A stretch of 64,000 bases of DNA from Klugiella xanthotipulae (GCF_006716695.1 NZ_VFPN01000001.1:310001-374000); one strand, 5' to 3'; counted from the first letter of the stretch, positions 8,457 through 18,849 are shown. Notes: a model not told the origin generated them from the letters alone. Program-made: numbers and translations.

Positions 8457-9854
8457 CTATTCCGCGGCCCCCACCACCGCCCGCACGATGGGCTCGGTCG
8501 CCCACACACCTAGCCATACAAAGCCAACTCCCCCGACCAGGCTGAGCGCAATCGTGAGCACGCTCAGCGGCGCGAGCACGACCGCAAGACCGACGAGCGG
8601 GAAGACGAGCACACCGGCCACCAGCACCGAGACAATAACCGTCCAGCGGAGCGGGGCAAGCACAGCCCGGCGGCGAGCCCGCGAGACCATCAGGTCGGGC
8701 ATACCGAGCAGGTGGAGACTTCGGTACAGATCGGCACGATCATACACCGCCGCGGCCTGGCCCACCCCCACCGAGCAGGCCACCATGAGAAACGACATCG
8801 CAATGGTCAGAACGATTCCCGTGCTCATATCGCTGAAGAGCACCCGGCTGGGCTCGTCCAAGTCTCCGTTGGGCACCTGGCTAATCAGCCCCAGGCCACT
8901 ACCGGCAACCACCGCCACAAAACAGGTGACGGCCACACCGCCCACCTGCCGCCAGGTGGCCGCGGGCGATTCGAGTACCTGGCGCAGGGCAATTAGCCGC
9001 TCCGGAGTCTTGACCCGCTTCACCTGGGAACGCGCAATAGCGGCGATGACGAGTGGCCCGAGCAGGTTGAGCACACCGATACCGGCGGCAAACCCACCGA
9101 TAAAGGTCACTCTCATCACCAGCAACGACGTGCCCGCCTGCATCACCTGCAACGCACCAACCGCGAGCAGGATGACCGCACCGGCGACCACAAAATGCCA
9201 ACGACGGAGCGGCGGGGCGTCACGACGCATCCGCACCCCCAGCGGGGAGATCACCACCCGGCGCACACTCAGCACGGCGCTGAGCGCGGCGAGCGCGGTC
9301 ATCCCGGCCACCACCCCCACGATGACGAGCGGTGACAGCATCAGGGCGGCCGCACCAATCGGGGCACCACCAAACGAGAGAAGTCCCACGAGCGGCAGGC
9401 CCACACCGTAGAGGAGAGTGCCGAGCAGCGCACCCCCGAAGGCGATCATCGCCGACTCCATGACGGTCATGGCGGAAACCGTGCCGCTCGTCGCCCCGAG
9501 CAGTCGCAGGGTGGCGAGTCGGTCGTCGCGGCGGTGGGCCGAGAGCCGGGCTGCAGCCGCGCCCAGGCTGAGCAGCGGGATCACCAGAATGGCCCCGGCC
9601 AGACCCGCAACCGTCGGGTAGATATCCAACTCGTGACCCTCCCAGCCCAGGAACATGATGACACCGGCGAGCACGGTAAGGGTGAGCGCGGTCGCGGCGG
9701 CAAAAGCCACGAGAGGCAGGATGAGCACCGCACGCGAGCCGGAGCCGCCCGGTCGGGGCCGGGAGAGGTGGGCCACCAGGAGTAAGGGCAGGCCCCACCG
9801 AGAACCGGCGGCAGGCCGGGGTGGGGCATCCAGGGGAAGGGTCGGGGTTCTCAT
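8457..9854 (-). CDS. FtsX-type ABC exporter permease
   Basis: A 465-residue membrane protein with two FtsX-like permease regions: paired helices at about residues 45-110 and 125-190, a central linker, and four more helices in the C-terminal half ([17 protein letters not shown] through [15 protein letters not shown]). The ATG at 9854 overlaps the stop of the upstream ATPase gene in an ATGA junction, so the two form one transporter. Such pairs export lipids or lipoproteins, or confer resistance to peptide antibiotics; no substrate is evident. Only one permease gene is present, of a length suggesting a full two-module subunit. Confidence 0.85.
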   Translation of the reverse strand: MRTPTLPLDAPPRPAAGSRWGLPLLLVAHLSRPRPGGSGSRAVLILPLVAFAAATALTLTVLAGVIMFLGWEGHELDIYPTVAGLAGAILVIPLLSLGAAAARLSAHRRDDRLATLRLLGATSGTVSAMTVMESAMIAFGGALLGTLLYGVGLPLVGLLSFGGAPIGAAALMLSPLVIVGVVAGMTALAALSAVLSVRRVVISPLGVRMRRDAPPLRRWHFVVAGAVILLAVGALQVMQAGTSLLVMRVTFIGGFAAGIGVLNLLGPLVIAAIARSQVKRVKTPERLIALRQVLESPAATWRQVGGVAVTCFVAVVAGSGLGLISQVPNGDLDEPSRVLFSDMSTGIVLTIAMSFLMVACSVGVGQAAAVYDRADLYRSLHLLGMPDLMVSRARRRAVLAPLRWTVIVSVLVAGVLVFPLVGLAVVLAPLSVLTIALSLVGGVGFVWLGVWATEPIVRAVVGAAE

Positions 9855-10576
9855 GCGTGGGGTCCGCCCACCAGTCGGCCGTCACACAGTCTCAGCACCC
9901 GGTGGCAGCGAGCAGCAACGGCCTCATCGTGGGTCACCACCACCAGGGCACCACCCCGGTCAATGGTGGAGTCGAGGAGCACCGTCATCACCTCATCGGA
10001 GGTCGTGGAGTCGAGCGCGCCGGTTGGTTCATCGGCGAAGACCACGTCGGGCGCATTGACCTGGGCACGGGCGATGGCCACACGCTGGGCTTGGCCACCC
10101 GAAAGCTGTCCGATGCGTCGATCTTCGAGCCCACCCAACCCGAGGGCGGCGAGCCAGTGTGCAGCATGCTGCTGCGCCGCCGTCCGGGAGATACCGGCCA
10201 CCATGAGCGGCAACGCCGCGTTCTCCACGGCCGTCAGTTCGGGGAGAAGAAGCCCCTGCTGGAAAACGAAACCGAAACGCTCCCGCCGAAGCCGTGAGCG
10301 TTCGCCGTCGCCCAGGTCGCTCACCGTGACCACGGGCAGACTCGCCGCCGCGCCGATCGGTGGGGCGAGCCGCACGGTGCCGCTGGTGGGCTGGGTAATA
10401 CCGGCCAGGCAGTGCAGCAGGGTGGTTTTCCCCGAACCGGACGTCCCCATCATCGCCACCGCCTCACCGCGGCTGATCCGCACGCTCACCCCGCTGAGAG
10501 CGTGCGTGTGGCCAAAACTCTGTGTCACGTTGATCGCGTCAATAACTACTGTGTGCATGGGCCCAGTCCACGGCAT
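9851..10576 (-). CDS. ABC transporter ATP-binding protein (LolD/MacB type)
   Basis: ATPase partner of the permease at 8457. The 241 residues contain Walker A GTSGSGKTT at about 43-51, signature LSGGQAQRVAIARA, Walker B VVFADEPTGALD, and the switch His in VVVTHD, all typical of the MacB/LolD class. GAGGG lies eight bases before the ATG at 10576; a second ATG at 10558 is a possible start. It is divergent from the DUF1304 gene, with a small palindrome and an AT-rich patch between them. Confidence 0.9.
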   Translation of the reverse strand: MPWTGPMHTVVIDAINVTQSFGHTHALSGVSVRISRGEAVAMMGTSGSGKTTLLHCLAGITQPTSGTVRLAPPIGAAASLPVVTVSDLGDGERSRLRRERFGFVFQQGLLLPELTAVENAALPLMVAGISRTAAQQHAAHWLAALGLGGLEDRRIGQLSGGQAQRVAIARAQVNAPDVVFADEPTGALDSTTSDEVMTVLLDSTIDRGGALVVVTHDEAVAARCHRVLRLCDGRLVGGPHA

Positions 10577-10621
10577 AGACCGACCCTCGCGTATCCGTTT
10601 GATGTACCACGGACCGCATAA

Positions 10622-10632
10622 AAGTAATACTT
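10622..10632. promoter_or_regulatory. Small palindrome AAGTA-a-TACTT in divergent promoter region
   Basis: An 11-base perfect dyad between the divergent exporter and DUF1304 genes, about 50 bases upstream of the exporter start. Its form suits an operator for a dimeric repressor, but no regulator gene is adjacent. Confidence 0.3.
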
Positions 10633-10635
10633 GGG

Positions 10636-10641
10636 TACAAT
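10636..10641 (+). promoter_or_regulatory. Candidate -10 box TACAAT for the DUF1304 gene
   Basis: TACAAT lies 24 bases before the ATG at 10666, giving a short leader of about 17 bases. No clear -35 box is visible. Confidence 0.35.
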
Positions 10642-10665
10642 TCTGGCAACGACTAGGCTCAGACC

Positions 10666-11061
10666 ATGATCGTACTCATCACCGTTTCGGCGACCCTGGC
10701 GGCGGCCCTGCACATCCTCATTTTCTATATGGAGAGCATTGCCTGGACCAAGCCCAGCGTGTGGAAAAGGTTCGGGATTGCCACCCAGGAAGAGGCCGAG
10801 ACCACCTCAAAAATAGCCTTCAATCAGGGATTCTATAATCTTTTCCTGGCCATTGGCGCGCTACTCGGTGTGATCCTCTACGGCAGTGGCGTCACGGGAG
10901 CAGGGCTGGCACTCGCACTCTTCTCCGTGGGCAGTATGCTTGCCGCGTCGGTCGTGCTCGTTGCGACGGGTAAAAAGTACATCAGGGCCGCGGCCATACA
11001 GGGCACCTTTCCTCTCATCACGGTTGTGCTGCTGCTCCTCAACCTCAGCGGAACGTTCTAG
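10666..11061 (+). CDS. DUF1304 family small integral membrane protein
   Basis: A 131-residue protein with four predicted membrane helices (about residues 3-23, 52-73, 78-100, 109-128). The first helix leads into HILIFYMESIAWTKP and the second is preceded by NQGFYNLFLAIGAL, both characteristic of DUF1304. Function of the family is unknown. It ends four bases before the GTG of the inositol-phosphatase gene, so the two are probably cotranscribed. Confidence 0.88.
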   Translation: MIVLITVSATLAAALHILIFYMESIAWTKPSVWKRFGIATQEEAETTSKIAFNQGFYNLFLAIGALLGVILYGSGVTGAGLALALFSVGSMLAASVVLVATGKKYIRAAAIQGTFPLITVVLLLLNLSGTF

Positions 11062-11065
11062 CCCC

Positions 11066-11920
11066 GTGAACACCACCCCCGATTTCTCCGCTACCCCCGA
11101 CGGGGGTTTCAGTGCAGGCCCCTTCAGCCCCGACGAACTCCTGCGGGTTGCCCACACCGCCGCGCGGGCCGGAGCCGAGCTGGCCCACCGGATGCGCCGC
11201 GAGGGCGTACACATCGCCGCGGCCAAGTCCTCGATTGTGGATGTCGTGACGGATGCCGACCGAGCCGCCGAGACCCTCATCATTGGCATTATCGTTGCCG
11301 AGCGCCCGCGCGATTCGATCCTGGGCGAGGAGGGTGGCGAGAGCGTCACGGGCGATTCGGGGATCACCTGGCTGGTTGACCCCATCGACGGCACGGTTAA
11401 CTACCTCTACAACATCCCCGCATACGCCGTGAGCGTTGCGGCCGCGGTGCGCGACCCACGCGGTCCCGACGGCTGGTACCCACTCGCGGGCTGCGTCATC
11501 AACCCCTCAACGGGCGAAGTTTTCACGGCGACACGCGGCGGCGGGGCCTTCCGAAACGATCACCCCCTGCGGGTGAACCCGGCCGAGTCACTCGACCGGG
11601 CGCTCGTGGGCACGGGCTTCGGCTACACCGCCGAGAAGCGCCGCGCCCAGGGCGAGGTGGTGGCGCGGTTACTCCCCGCGGTACGGGATATCCGCCGCCT
11701 CGGCTCGGCAGCGCTCGACCTGTGCGGTGTGGCCGCAGGTACCCTCGATGCCTACTACGAGTCGGGCCTGAATCCCTGGGACTACGGTGCCGGGGTTCTC
11801 ATCGCCGCGGAGGCGGGCGCGGTGGTACTCGGCCGCACGGGCGATGGTCAGCCGGGCACCGACTTCCTGCTCGCGGCAGGCTCGGCGATTGCCGAACCGC
11901 TGCGCTCAATCGTCACCTAA
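11066..11920 (+). CDS. Inositol monophosphatase family protein
   Basis: Mg-dependent hydrolysis of a sugar or inositol phosphate. The 284-residue protein has the three metal-site motifs of the family: GEEGG (about residues 91-95), DPIDGTVNYLYNIP (about 106-119) and WDYGAGVLIAAEAGA (about 238-252). I chose GTG 11066, four bases after the DUF1304 stop; the frame is open upstream but overlaps that gene. The 3' end overlaps the convergent flavin-oxidoreductase gene by eight bases. Substrate could be myo-inositol phosphate, histidinol phosphate or another; not decidable here. Confidence 0.9.
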   Translation: MNTTPDFSATPDGGFSAGPFSPDELLRVAHTAARAGAELAHRMRREGVHIAAAKSSIVDVVTDADRAAETLIIGIIVAERPRDSILGEEGGESVTGDSGITWLVDPIDGTVNYLYNIPAYAVSVAAAVRDPRGPDGWYPLAGCVINPSTGEVFTATRGGGAFRNDHPLRVNPAESLDRALVGTGFGYTAEKRRAQGEVVARLLPAVRDIRRLGSAALDLCGVAAGTLDAYYESGLNPWDYGAGVLIAAEAGAVVLGRTGDGQPGTDFLLAAGSAIAEPLRSIVT

Positions 11921-12956
11921 CCGCACGCGCCCGCCCACTCAGCAATTCGAGCGTGCGCTCCCGCGCCGGCACCCGGTCAAGCGGATCCGAACGCCGGGCA
12001 CCCGCACTCGGCGACACCATAACCTCGTCCACACGGTGCTGCTCGGCGAGCGCAGACAGCCGCTCCCACGCGGCGGTCGGCTCGTCCAGAACCCAGTTCT
12101 CGGCAATCCTGGCCACAAGCACACGCTCGTCCTCGGTCAAGTCGCCCTCATGCACATCATCAACGAGCGGGATCGTCCTCACCCTCTTACCCAAACGCAT
12201 CCGGGCAAACTGCAGCAGTTGGGGCAAGGCTAAGCGGCGAGCCTCTCCCTCCCCCTCCGCCACGACCACGTTCGCGGTGAGAAACGTCTGAGGCACGGCA
12301 ATATAGCCGGACGGTCGGAATGTTGACCGATACAGCTCCAGTGCCCGCGCCATCCCGGCACCGGCAAAATGATTGGCAAACACGTAGGGCAGGCCCAACT
12401 CACCGGCGAGGCGGGCCGAGTAGTCGGATGACCCCAATAACCAGACAACGGGCTGAGTCTCGGCGACGGGCGTGGCCCGGAGTTCGTAATCGGGGCCGCT
12501 CGACACCCGCACACTCACACCCTCGGTCGTGAGCATCGCCAGCACATCCTGCACACTCTGCGGGAAGCGATCAACACTCTGCGTGGTGCCCGATTGGGTG
12601 AGAAAAGCCGTAATCACGGGGTCGCTACCGGGCGCGCGCCCGATACCCAGGTCAATGCGCCCGGGAGCTGCGGCCTCCAGCAGAGCAAATTGCTCAGCCA
12701 CGACCAGCGAGGAGTGGTTGGGCAGCATCACGCCACCTGAGCCCACCCGAATACGTTCGGTGTGTGCCGCAACAAGCGCAATCAACACGGCCGGGTTCGT
12801 GGATGCCACCGAGGGCATGTTGTGATGCTCAGCCAACCAGTAGCGCTCGAAGCCCAGCCGCTCGGCGGTCTGGGCCTGCGACAGGGTGGCGCTCACCGCC
12901 TGGCTACTCGTTTGGCCATCACGCACGGGCACCAGGTCAAGAACGGAAAGTTTCAC
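11913..12956 (-). CDS. LLM-class flavin-dependent oxidoreductase (luciferase-like)
   Basis: A 347-residue protein of the bacterial luciferase-like superfamily, subgroup of stand-alone alkanal-monooxygenase-like proteins (MsnO8 type): start VKLSVLDLVPVRDG, then RYWLAEHHNMP, GSGGVMLPNHS and the PGRIDLGIGRAPG flavin-site motif. The GTG at 12956 follows a strong AGGAGGA seven bases upstream, so the longer frame to 13007 is not the real start. Convergent with the inositol-phosphatase gene (8-base overlap). The substrate is unknown. Confidence 0.9.
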   Translation of the reverse strand: MKLSVLDLVPVRDGQTSSQAVSATLSQAQTAERLGFERYWLAEHHNMPSVASTNPAVLIALVAAHTERIRVGSGGVMLPNHSSLVVAEQFALLEAAAPGRIDLGIGRAPGSDPVITAFLTQSGTTQSVDRFPQSVQDVLAMLTTEGVSVRVSSGPDYELRATPVAETQPVVWLLGSSDYSARLAGELGLPYVFANHFAGAGMARALELYRSTFRPSGYIAVPQTFLTANVVVAEGEGEARRLALPQLLQFARMRLGKRVRTIPLVDDVHEGDLTEDERVLVARIAENWVLDEPTAAWERLSALAEQHRVDEVMVSPSAGARRSDPLDRVPARERTLELLSGRARAVR

Positions 12957-13063
12957 AGATAGTCCTCCTGCTGAGTCGAACCGGAGAGGCCAGCGACCTA
13001 TTCCCACCCAGCCTGCTTTTCACCTCCACCCGAAACGGGCAATGCAGGATGCCGTCGGATACG

Positions 13064-13106
13064 AAAACGTCCCCGCGCCCGCTACCAAACGGCGGGCCCG
13101 GGGACG
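13064..13106 (-). terminator. Intrinsic terminator of the FKBP gene
   Basis: A 15-bp stem with one mismatch (13068-13082 with 13092-13106) is followed on the minus strand by TTTT, 22 bases past the FKBP stop. Confidence 0.8.
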
Positions 13107-13128
13107 TGCTGTGCAGAGCGTAGCTGGG

Positions 13129-13500
13129 CTAGCTCACGCCCAACAGGTCAATCACAAAGATGAGAGTCTTGCCCGCGAGGGGGTGACCACCGGCGGTACC
13201 GTAGGCCTGCGCCGGGGGAACAACCAGCTTGCGACGTCCGCCAACCTTCATACCGGGAATACCCTCCTGCCAGCCCGAGATCAGACTACGCAGCGGAAAG
13301 TTAATGGATTCACCCCGACTCCACGAGGAGTCAAACTCCTCGCCGGAGTCGAACTCGACACCGAGGTAGTGCACGTTGACAGTGGAGCCAACCGCAGCCT
13401 CCGCACCATCCCCCACGATGATGTCGGTGATCTCAAGGGTGGCCGGAGCCTCGCCATCCGGAAATTCAATTTCGGGCTTCTCGCGCGATGTATCAGTCAT
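13129..13500 (-). CDS. FKBP-type peptidyl-prolyl cis-trans isomerase (cytoplasmic)
   Basis: Catalyses proline isomerisation during protein folding. One FKBP domain fills the 123 residues, with VNVHYLGVEFDSGEEFDSSW, the LISGWQEGIPGMKVGGRRKL core and IFVIDLLGV at the end. No signal peptide, so it is cytoplasmic, unlike the lipoprotein FKBP at 61587. The start MTDTSREK (13500) lies seven bases after CATGAT; in-frame ATGs up to 13530 are less likely. Followed by its own terminator. Confidence 0.92.
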   Translation of the reverse strand: MTDTSREKPEIEFPDGEAPATLEITDIIVGDGAEAAVGSTVNVHYLGVEFDSGEEFDSSWSRGESINFPLRSLISGWQEGIPGMKVGGRRKLVVPPAQAYGTAGGHPLAGKTLIFVIDLLGVS

Positions 13501-13591
13501 ACCCACCATCATGCCGTAGGGCACCGACACTCGTCACGCGTTCGGAGCACTTACGCGCAGCGCGAACGGAGCGGGAGCCTCCGACTCAGCG

Positions 13592-14818
13592 CTACCCCGC
13601 CGCCAACTCGGCCCGCACCCCCGTCACACGCCCCAGTAGCTCCCGCTCGAGCGCCACCGACGACGCCATATCTCGACCCGTCGCAATACGCTGACGCGTA
13701 TAGGCCAGCCGTGTTGAATCGCGGATGAGCTGGCCCATCAGCCTCTGCTTCTGCCCACCCCGACCGCGAGCCCACGCACGCGCCTGGCGACGACCCGGAC
13801 GCGTGGCCAGCAACCAGACCTCCTCGGGGGTGAACCAGCCGACCGCCGCGTACTCCCCGAGCCGACGCTCAGTCAACATTCGCTCGCGTTGACGCACGTA
13901 AAATACGATGAAAATCGAGAGCGCAAAGAGCGGCATCTGGACCACAACATAGAGCAGGAAAAAGTCGATATAGGTGGATCCATTCCACAGCGCGTGCAGC
14001 AGAATTGCCACCGAGAGACCCGCCAAAAAGTACCCCAGAACGCGCACACCCCCACCGCGGGAAGCCGCAAAACCCACCGCAAAGCCCGTGCACGCCGTGA
14101 ACATGGCGTGGGCGAACGGCGAGAGTAGACCGCGCATCACAAACGTGGTGGTCAGCGAGGCATCAGCAGCCAGGTAGGCCTCGCCGAAGTAGAGAATGTT
14201 CTCGGTGAAGGCAAAGCCAGCGGCAATCGTGATGCCGTACACCAGTCCGTCCACAACACCGTCAAACGTCTTGCGCCAGACCAACACCACAACCAGGATA
14301 CCGAGACCCTTCGACATCTCCTCCACCACGGGAGCCTGAAAAACCGCGCCCACAAACTCACCCGTCTCGACGTCAAAAACCACCGAGCTCACCTGTACGA
14401 TCAGGTCAACGAGAAGGGCCATCGCCACCGAGGCCCCTGCACCCCAGAGAAACGCGAAGAGCATCGCAAGCCGGGGTTCGGGCTCCCAGCGGTCAATCCA
14501 GCGCACCGCGCACAACACGATCGCGAGCGGAATGAGAGCCAAGACAGCGCAGAGAAAAGCGGCCTCTGGGCCTATCGATGCACCCATCAGGGCCAGGATG
14601 CTGAGGAAAACGAGGGCCACTAAGCCCACGACCACAACGGCCAACCAGGTTACCGCCGGAGAACTCATTGGCGCGGTTGCGGGGGCGGCCTGAAGATGAA
14701 CGGGGGCCTGTACCGGCTGGTCAATGAATCGGGACTCCCCCGGCTGAACCGGGCCGGATGCACCCGCTACTGTCGGCCGATACGACGAGGGCTGCGACTG
14801 ATAGTGGTTATAGGACAC
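13592..14818 (-). CDS. PrsW-family intramembrane metalloprotease
   Basis: PrsW-type proteins are multi-spanning proteases implicated in regulated cleavage of anti-sigma factors in Bacillus; role here unknown. The 408-residue protein has a Pro/Gln-rich cytoplasmic N terminus, about eight membrane helices, and the family motifs VEEMSKGLG (paired Glu), FTENILYFGEA and LHALWNGS. The GTG at 14818 follows TAGTGT by seven bases. The longer open frame to 14869 starts at a TTG inside the gdhA hairpin and is rejected. The C terminus is a basic cytoplasmic tail. No sigma/anti-sigma pair is adjacent. Confidence 0.88.
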   Translation of the reverse strand: MSYNHYQSQPSSYRPTVAGASGPVQPGESRFIDQPVQAPVHLQAAPATAPMSSPAVTWLAVVVVGLVALVFLSILALMGASIGPEAAFLCAVLALIPLAIVLCAVRWIDRWEPEPRLAMLFAFLWGAGASVAMALLVDLIVQVSSVVFDVETGEFVGAVFQAPVVEEMSKGLGILVVVLVWRKTFDGVVDGLVYGITIAAGFAFTENILYFGEAYLAADASLTTTFVMRGLLSPFAHAMFTACTGFAVGFAASRGGGVRVLGYFLAGLSVAILLHALWNGSTYIDFFLLYVVVQMPLFALSIFIVFYVRQRERMLTERRLGEYAAVGWFTPEEVWLLATRPGRRQARAWARGRGGQKQRLMGQLIRDSTRLAYTRQRIATGRDMASSVALERELLGRVTGVRAELAAG

Positions 14819-14831
14819 GAGCCACACACTA
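14819..14831 (-). promoter_or_regulatory. Candidate -10 (TAGTGT) for the PrsW gene
   Basis: TAGTGT on the minus strand (14826-14831), seven bases before GTG 14818. No Shine-Dalgarno sequence. Confidence 0.4.
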
Positions 14832-14832
14832 C

Positions 14833-14872
14833 CCGTTGTGGGGGCGGCACGATAAACCGCCCCCCACAACGG
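14833..14872 (-). terminator. GC-rich hairpin after gdhA
   Basis: Arms at 14833-14847 and 14857-14872 pair with a one-base bulge around a 9-base loop. It begins eight bases past the gdhA stop. There is no T-run, so termination is probable rather than certain. Confidence 0.65.
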
Positions 14873-14879
14873 AACAGGT

Positions 14880-16298
<1,419 letters not shown>

Positions 16299-16350
16299 TC
16301 ACACGGGGGTGCGCCATCTCTTTTAGACATTAGTACGAGGGGACCCCAAT

Positions 16351-16378
16351 CTCCTAGCCGACCGCGGTCGGCTAGGAG
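16351..16378. promoter_or_regulatory. Perfect 28-bp palindrome between gdhA and the FAH-family gene
   Basis: Half-site ctcctagccgaccg (16351-16364) is followed with no spacer by its exact complement. It lies upstream of both divergent genes, 55 bases from the FAH-family start and about 110 from gdhA, so it is unlikely to be a terminator and more likely a protein-binding site. Confidence 0.5.
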
Positions 16379-16419
16379 CGCTTCCGGGCCGAACGAACGA
16401 GGAACTCCCGATCATCGCT

Positions 16420-16432
16420 TACTCTAGAGAGC
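16420..16432 (+). promoter_or_regulatory. Candidate -10 (TACTCT) for the FAH-family gene
   Basis: TACTCT (16420-16425), seven-base gap, then GTG 16433: leaderless spacing. Confidence 0.4.
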
Positions 16433-17308
16433 GTGAGATTTGCGCATTTGGGAGAAACATCATCGGCCACTACCCGCTTGGCGGTTGTCGTCAACGACGC
16501 CGCTGCCTTCGTGGCGGACCTCGTCGCCGACCCGCCCCGCGATCTCCAAGAGTTCATTACCCTCCCCCGCGAGCATCAAGATGACCTGCGGACGCGCATC
16601 CAAACGGCTCTGGATGCTGGTGCCCCGCTCACCCCTCTTACCGAGCTGCATTTTGGCTCAGCAGTGCAACGCCCACCCGTGATCCTGGGCGTGGGCCTCA
16701 ACTACTCGGCACACGCGAGCGAGCTGAGCCTCGATAATGACTCCGAGCCCGTGCTCTTTGCGCTCTTCCCCAACTCTCTCAACGGTCACGGTCGCACCGT
16801 CGAGCTCCCCACTCAGCTGAGTGAAGAAGTTGATTACGAGGCCGAGCTCGGCGTCATCATCGGCCGTGAGGCCAAGAACGTCTCCCCCGAGGAAGCCCTT
16901 GATTACGTGTTCGGCTACACGGTTGTCAACGACATCACGGCGCGCAATCTCCAGTTTCAGGAACCGCAGTGGTGCCGGTGTAAATCGTTCGACGGGTTCA
17001 CCCCGACCGGGCCCGTGGTGGTCACGGCCGATGACATCCCCAACCCACAAAACGTGCGGATTCGCACGGTTGTCAACGGGCTCACGGTGCAGGATGCCTC
17101 CACCTCCACCATGATCCGCACGGTCGCGCAACTCGTCTCCTCGCTGTCACGGTCAACGACCCTGTTACCGGGCACCCTCATCTCGACCGGCTCACCCGGT
17201 GGTGCCGGGCGCTCACGCACACCCCCGCTCTACCTCGGGGCGGGCACGGAGGTCACGGTATCTATTGACGCGATTGGCGAGTTGACCTCACACTGCGTCG
17301 CGGTGTAG
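16433..17308 (+). CDS. Fumarylacetoacetate hydrolase family protein
   Basis: FAH-family enzymes hydrolyse or decarboxylate dicarbonyl compounds (fumarylpyruvate, 2-hydroxyhepta-dienedioate, oxaloacetate). The 291-residue protein has ILGVGLNYSAHASE, the metal-site region LSEEVDYEAELGVIIG, YTVVNDITARNLQ and LISTGSPGG in the expected order. The N-terminal 80 residues are the usual variable cap. GTG 16433 opens the frame. It is a single gene, so no pathway can be assigned; other genes of aromatic breakdown are absent nearby. Confidence 0.9.
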   Translation: MRFAHLGETSSATTRLAVVVNDAAAFVADLVADPPRDLQEFITLPREHQDDLRTRIQTALDAGAPLTPLTELHFGSAVQRPPVILGVGLNYSAHASELSLDNDSEPVLFALFPNSLNGHGRTVELPTQLSEEVDYEAELGVIIGREAKNVSPEEALDYVFGYTVVNDITARNLQFQEPQWCRCKSFDGFTPTGPVVVTADDIPNPQNVRIRTVVNGLTVQDASTSTMIRTVAQLVSSLSRSTTLLPGTLISTGSPGGAGRSRTPPLYLGAGTEVTVSIDAIGELTSHCVAV

Positions 17309-17315
17309 CCCACAC

Positions 17316-17340
17316 ACCCCCGGGTGACGTTTCCTGACAC
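17316..17340. repeat. Half copy (B) of the palindromic intergenic element
   Basis: CCCCCGGGTGACGTTTCCTG resembles the outer arm of copies A, C and D with an inserted G in the T-run. The partner arm is absent; an ordinary terminator follows instead. Confidence 0.45.
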
Positions 17341-17354
17341 ACACCCGCGCACGG

Positions 17355-17390
17355 GAAGGGGCGGAACCCGATCACGAGTTCCGCCCCTTC
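17355..17390. terminator. Bidirectional terminator between the FAH-family gene and aspA
   Basis: A 12-bp perfect stem (17355-17366 with 17379-17390, 12-base loop) lies between two convergent genes and can serve both. Neither side has a long T-run; the plus side continues CTCTCT. Confidence 0.75.
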
Positions 17391-17403
17391 CTCTCTGTGG
17401 TGG

Positions 17404-18849
17404 CTACTGGCTGGCCCGAATAATGCCGATGGATGCCGTGGCCGGGGCCACGCCCGACAACTGGTCCGGCGAGAGTAGCTTGTCCACATCCTCACGGCTG
17501 AGCAGCCCACTCTCCACCACCAGGTCGGCCACATTGGCGTTCTTGGCGAGCGCGGTGTGGGCGAGGGTCGCGGCCTCCTGGTACCCGATGTAGGGCGTGA
17601 GCGCCGTGATGACCACAACCGAGCGGGCAACCATATCGGCCAAACGGTCCTCATTGGCCGTGATGCCGTCGATACAGTTGATCCGCAGCGTGTAGCAGGC
17701 ACGTTCCAGCCAGGTGATCGATTGCAACAGCGAGTGGGCAATGATCGGCTCGAACGCATTGAGCTGAAGCTGGCCAGCCTCGGCCGCCATGGTGACCGTG
17801 ACATCCGACCCTGCAATCGCGTAGGCGACCTGACTGACGGCCTCCGGAATAACGGGATTGACCTTGCCCGGCATGATGCTCGACCCGGCCTGGCGCGGCG
17901 GCAGGTTAATCTCGCCGAAACCCGCCTGGGGCCCGGAGGACAGCAAGCGCAGATCGTTGCAGATTTTACTGAGCTTGATAGCGCTGCGCTTGAGCGCCCC
18001 CGAGAACGTCACAAACGCCCCCGTGTCGCTCGTGGATTCCACCAGGTCGGTGGCGGTTGACAGGTTGAGGCCCGTAATCTCGTTGAGGTGACGGACGACG
18101 GCCTCCTTATACCCGCGAGGGGCCGTAATGCCCGTGCCAATCGCGGTGGCCCCCATGTTGATCTCGGCGAGCAGGTCCTTGGCGTCGTCGAGCCGCTCAA
18201 TGTCTTCACCGATGGTGGTGGCAAAGCCGTGGAACTCCTGACCGAGGGTCATCGGCACGGCATCCTGCATCTGGGTGCGGCCCACCTTGAGAATCTGTGA
18301 GAACTCCCCCGACTTAACCAGGAATGAGCCGCGGAGCAGGTCGATCTCGTCAATCAGGTTACGCAGCGAGAACGCGAGCGCAATCTTGATCGCGGTGGGG
18401 TAGGTATCGTTCGTACTCTGGCTGCGGTTGGTGTGATCGATGGGGTTGAGGTAGGCGTAGTCGCCACGGGGGTGGCCCGCGATCTCCAGCGCACGATTGG
18501 TGATGACCTCGTTGACGTTCATATTGGTGGAGGTACCGGCCCCGCCCTGCACGACGCCCACAACAAACTGGTCGTGCAGCATCCCATTTTTCACATCCTC
18601 ACAGGCCCGGTCAATCAGACTGGCCTTCTCCGGGCTGAGCACACCGATCTCAGCGTTCGCCCGGGCCGCGGACTGCTTCACGCAGGCATACGCGCGCACA
18701 AACTCGGGATAGACCGAAATCGGCCGCTTCGCGATGGGAAAATTTTCGTGGGCACGGGCCGTGTGGATGCCCCAATAGGCCTCTGCCGGTATCTCCATTG
18801 AACCCAATGAGTCTTTTTCAATACGAATAGTTGACGGGGATGTGTTCAT
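17404..18849 (-). CDS. aspA: Aspartate ammonia-lyase
   Basis: Reversible deamination of L-aspartate to fumarate. The 481-residue protein matches the aspartase/fumarase superfamily with the signature GSSIMPGKVNPVIPE, the GGAGTSTNMNVNEVI and NDTYPTAIKIA blocks, and AEAGQLQLNAFEPI. The MPGKVNPV-x-PE form and KVGRTQMQDAVPMTLG favour aspartase over fumarase class II. The ATG at 18849 follows GGAGCG by about 12 bases; the GTG one codon earlier could also be used. Convergent with the FAH-family gene. Confidence 0.92.
   Translation of the reverse strand: MNTSPSTIRIEKDSLGSMEIPAEAYWGIHTARAHENFPIAKRPISVYPEFVRAYACVKQSAARANAEIGVLSPEKASLIDRACEDVKNGMLHDQFVVGVVQGGAGTSTNMNVNEVITNRALEIAGHPRGDYAYLNPIDHTNRSQSTNDTYPTAIKIALAFSLRNLIDEIDLLRGSFLVKSGEFSQILKVGRTQMQDAVPMTLGQEFHGFATTIGEDIERLDDAKDLLAEINMGATAIGTGITAPRGYKEAVVRHLNEITGLNLSTATDLVESTSDTGAFVTFSGALKRSAIKLSKICNDLRLLSSGPQAGFGEINLPPRQAGSSIMPGKVNPVIPEAVSQVAYAIAGSDVTVTMAAEAGQLQLNAFEPIIAHSLLQSITWLERACYTLRINCIDGITANEDRLADMVARSVVVITALTPYIGYQEAATLAHTALAKNANVADLVVESGLLSREDVDKLLSPDQLSGVAPATASIGIIRASQ

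Noticed and set aside
14819-14869. Longer N terminus for the PrsW protein
   Set aside because: It would start at a TTG inside the gdhA hairpin; GTG 14818 has a -10-like hexamer at leaderless spacing.
16321-16380. The 28-bp palindrome as a transcription terminator
   Set aside because: Both flanking genes are divergent, so no transcript should end there, and the dyad has no loop or T-run.
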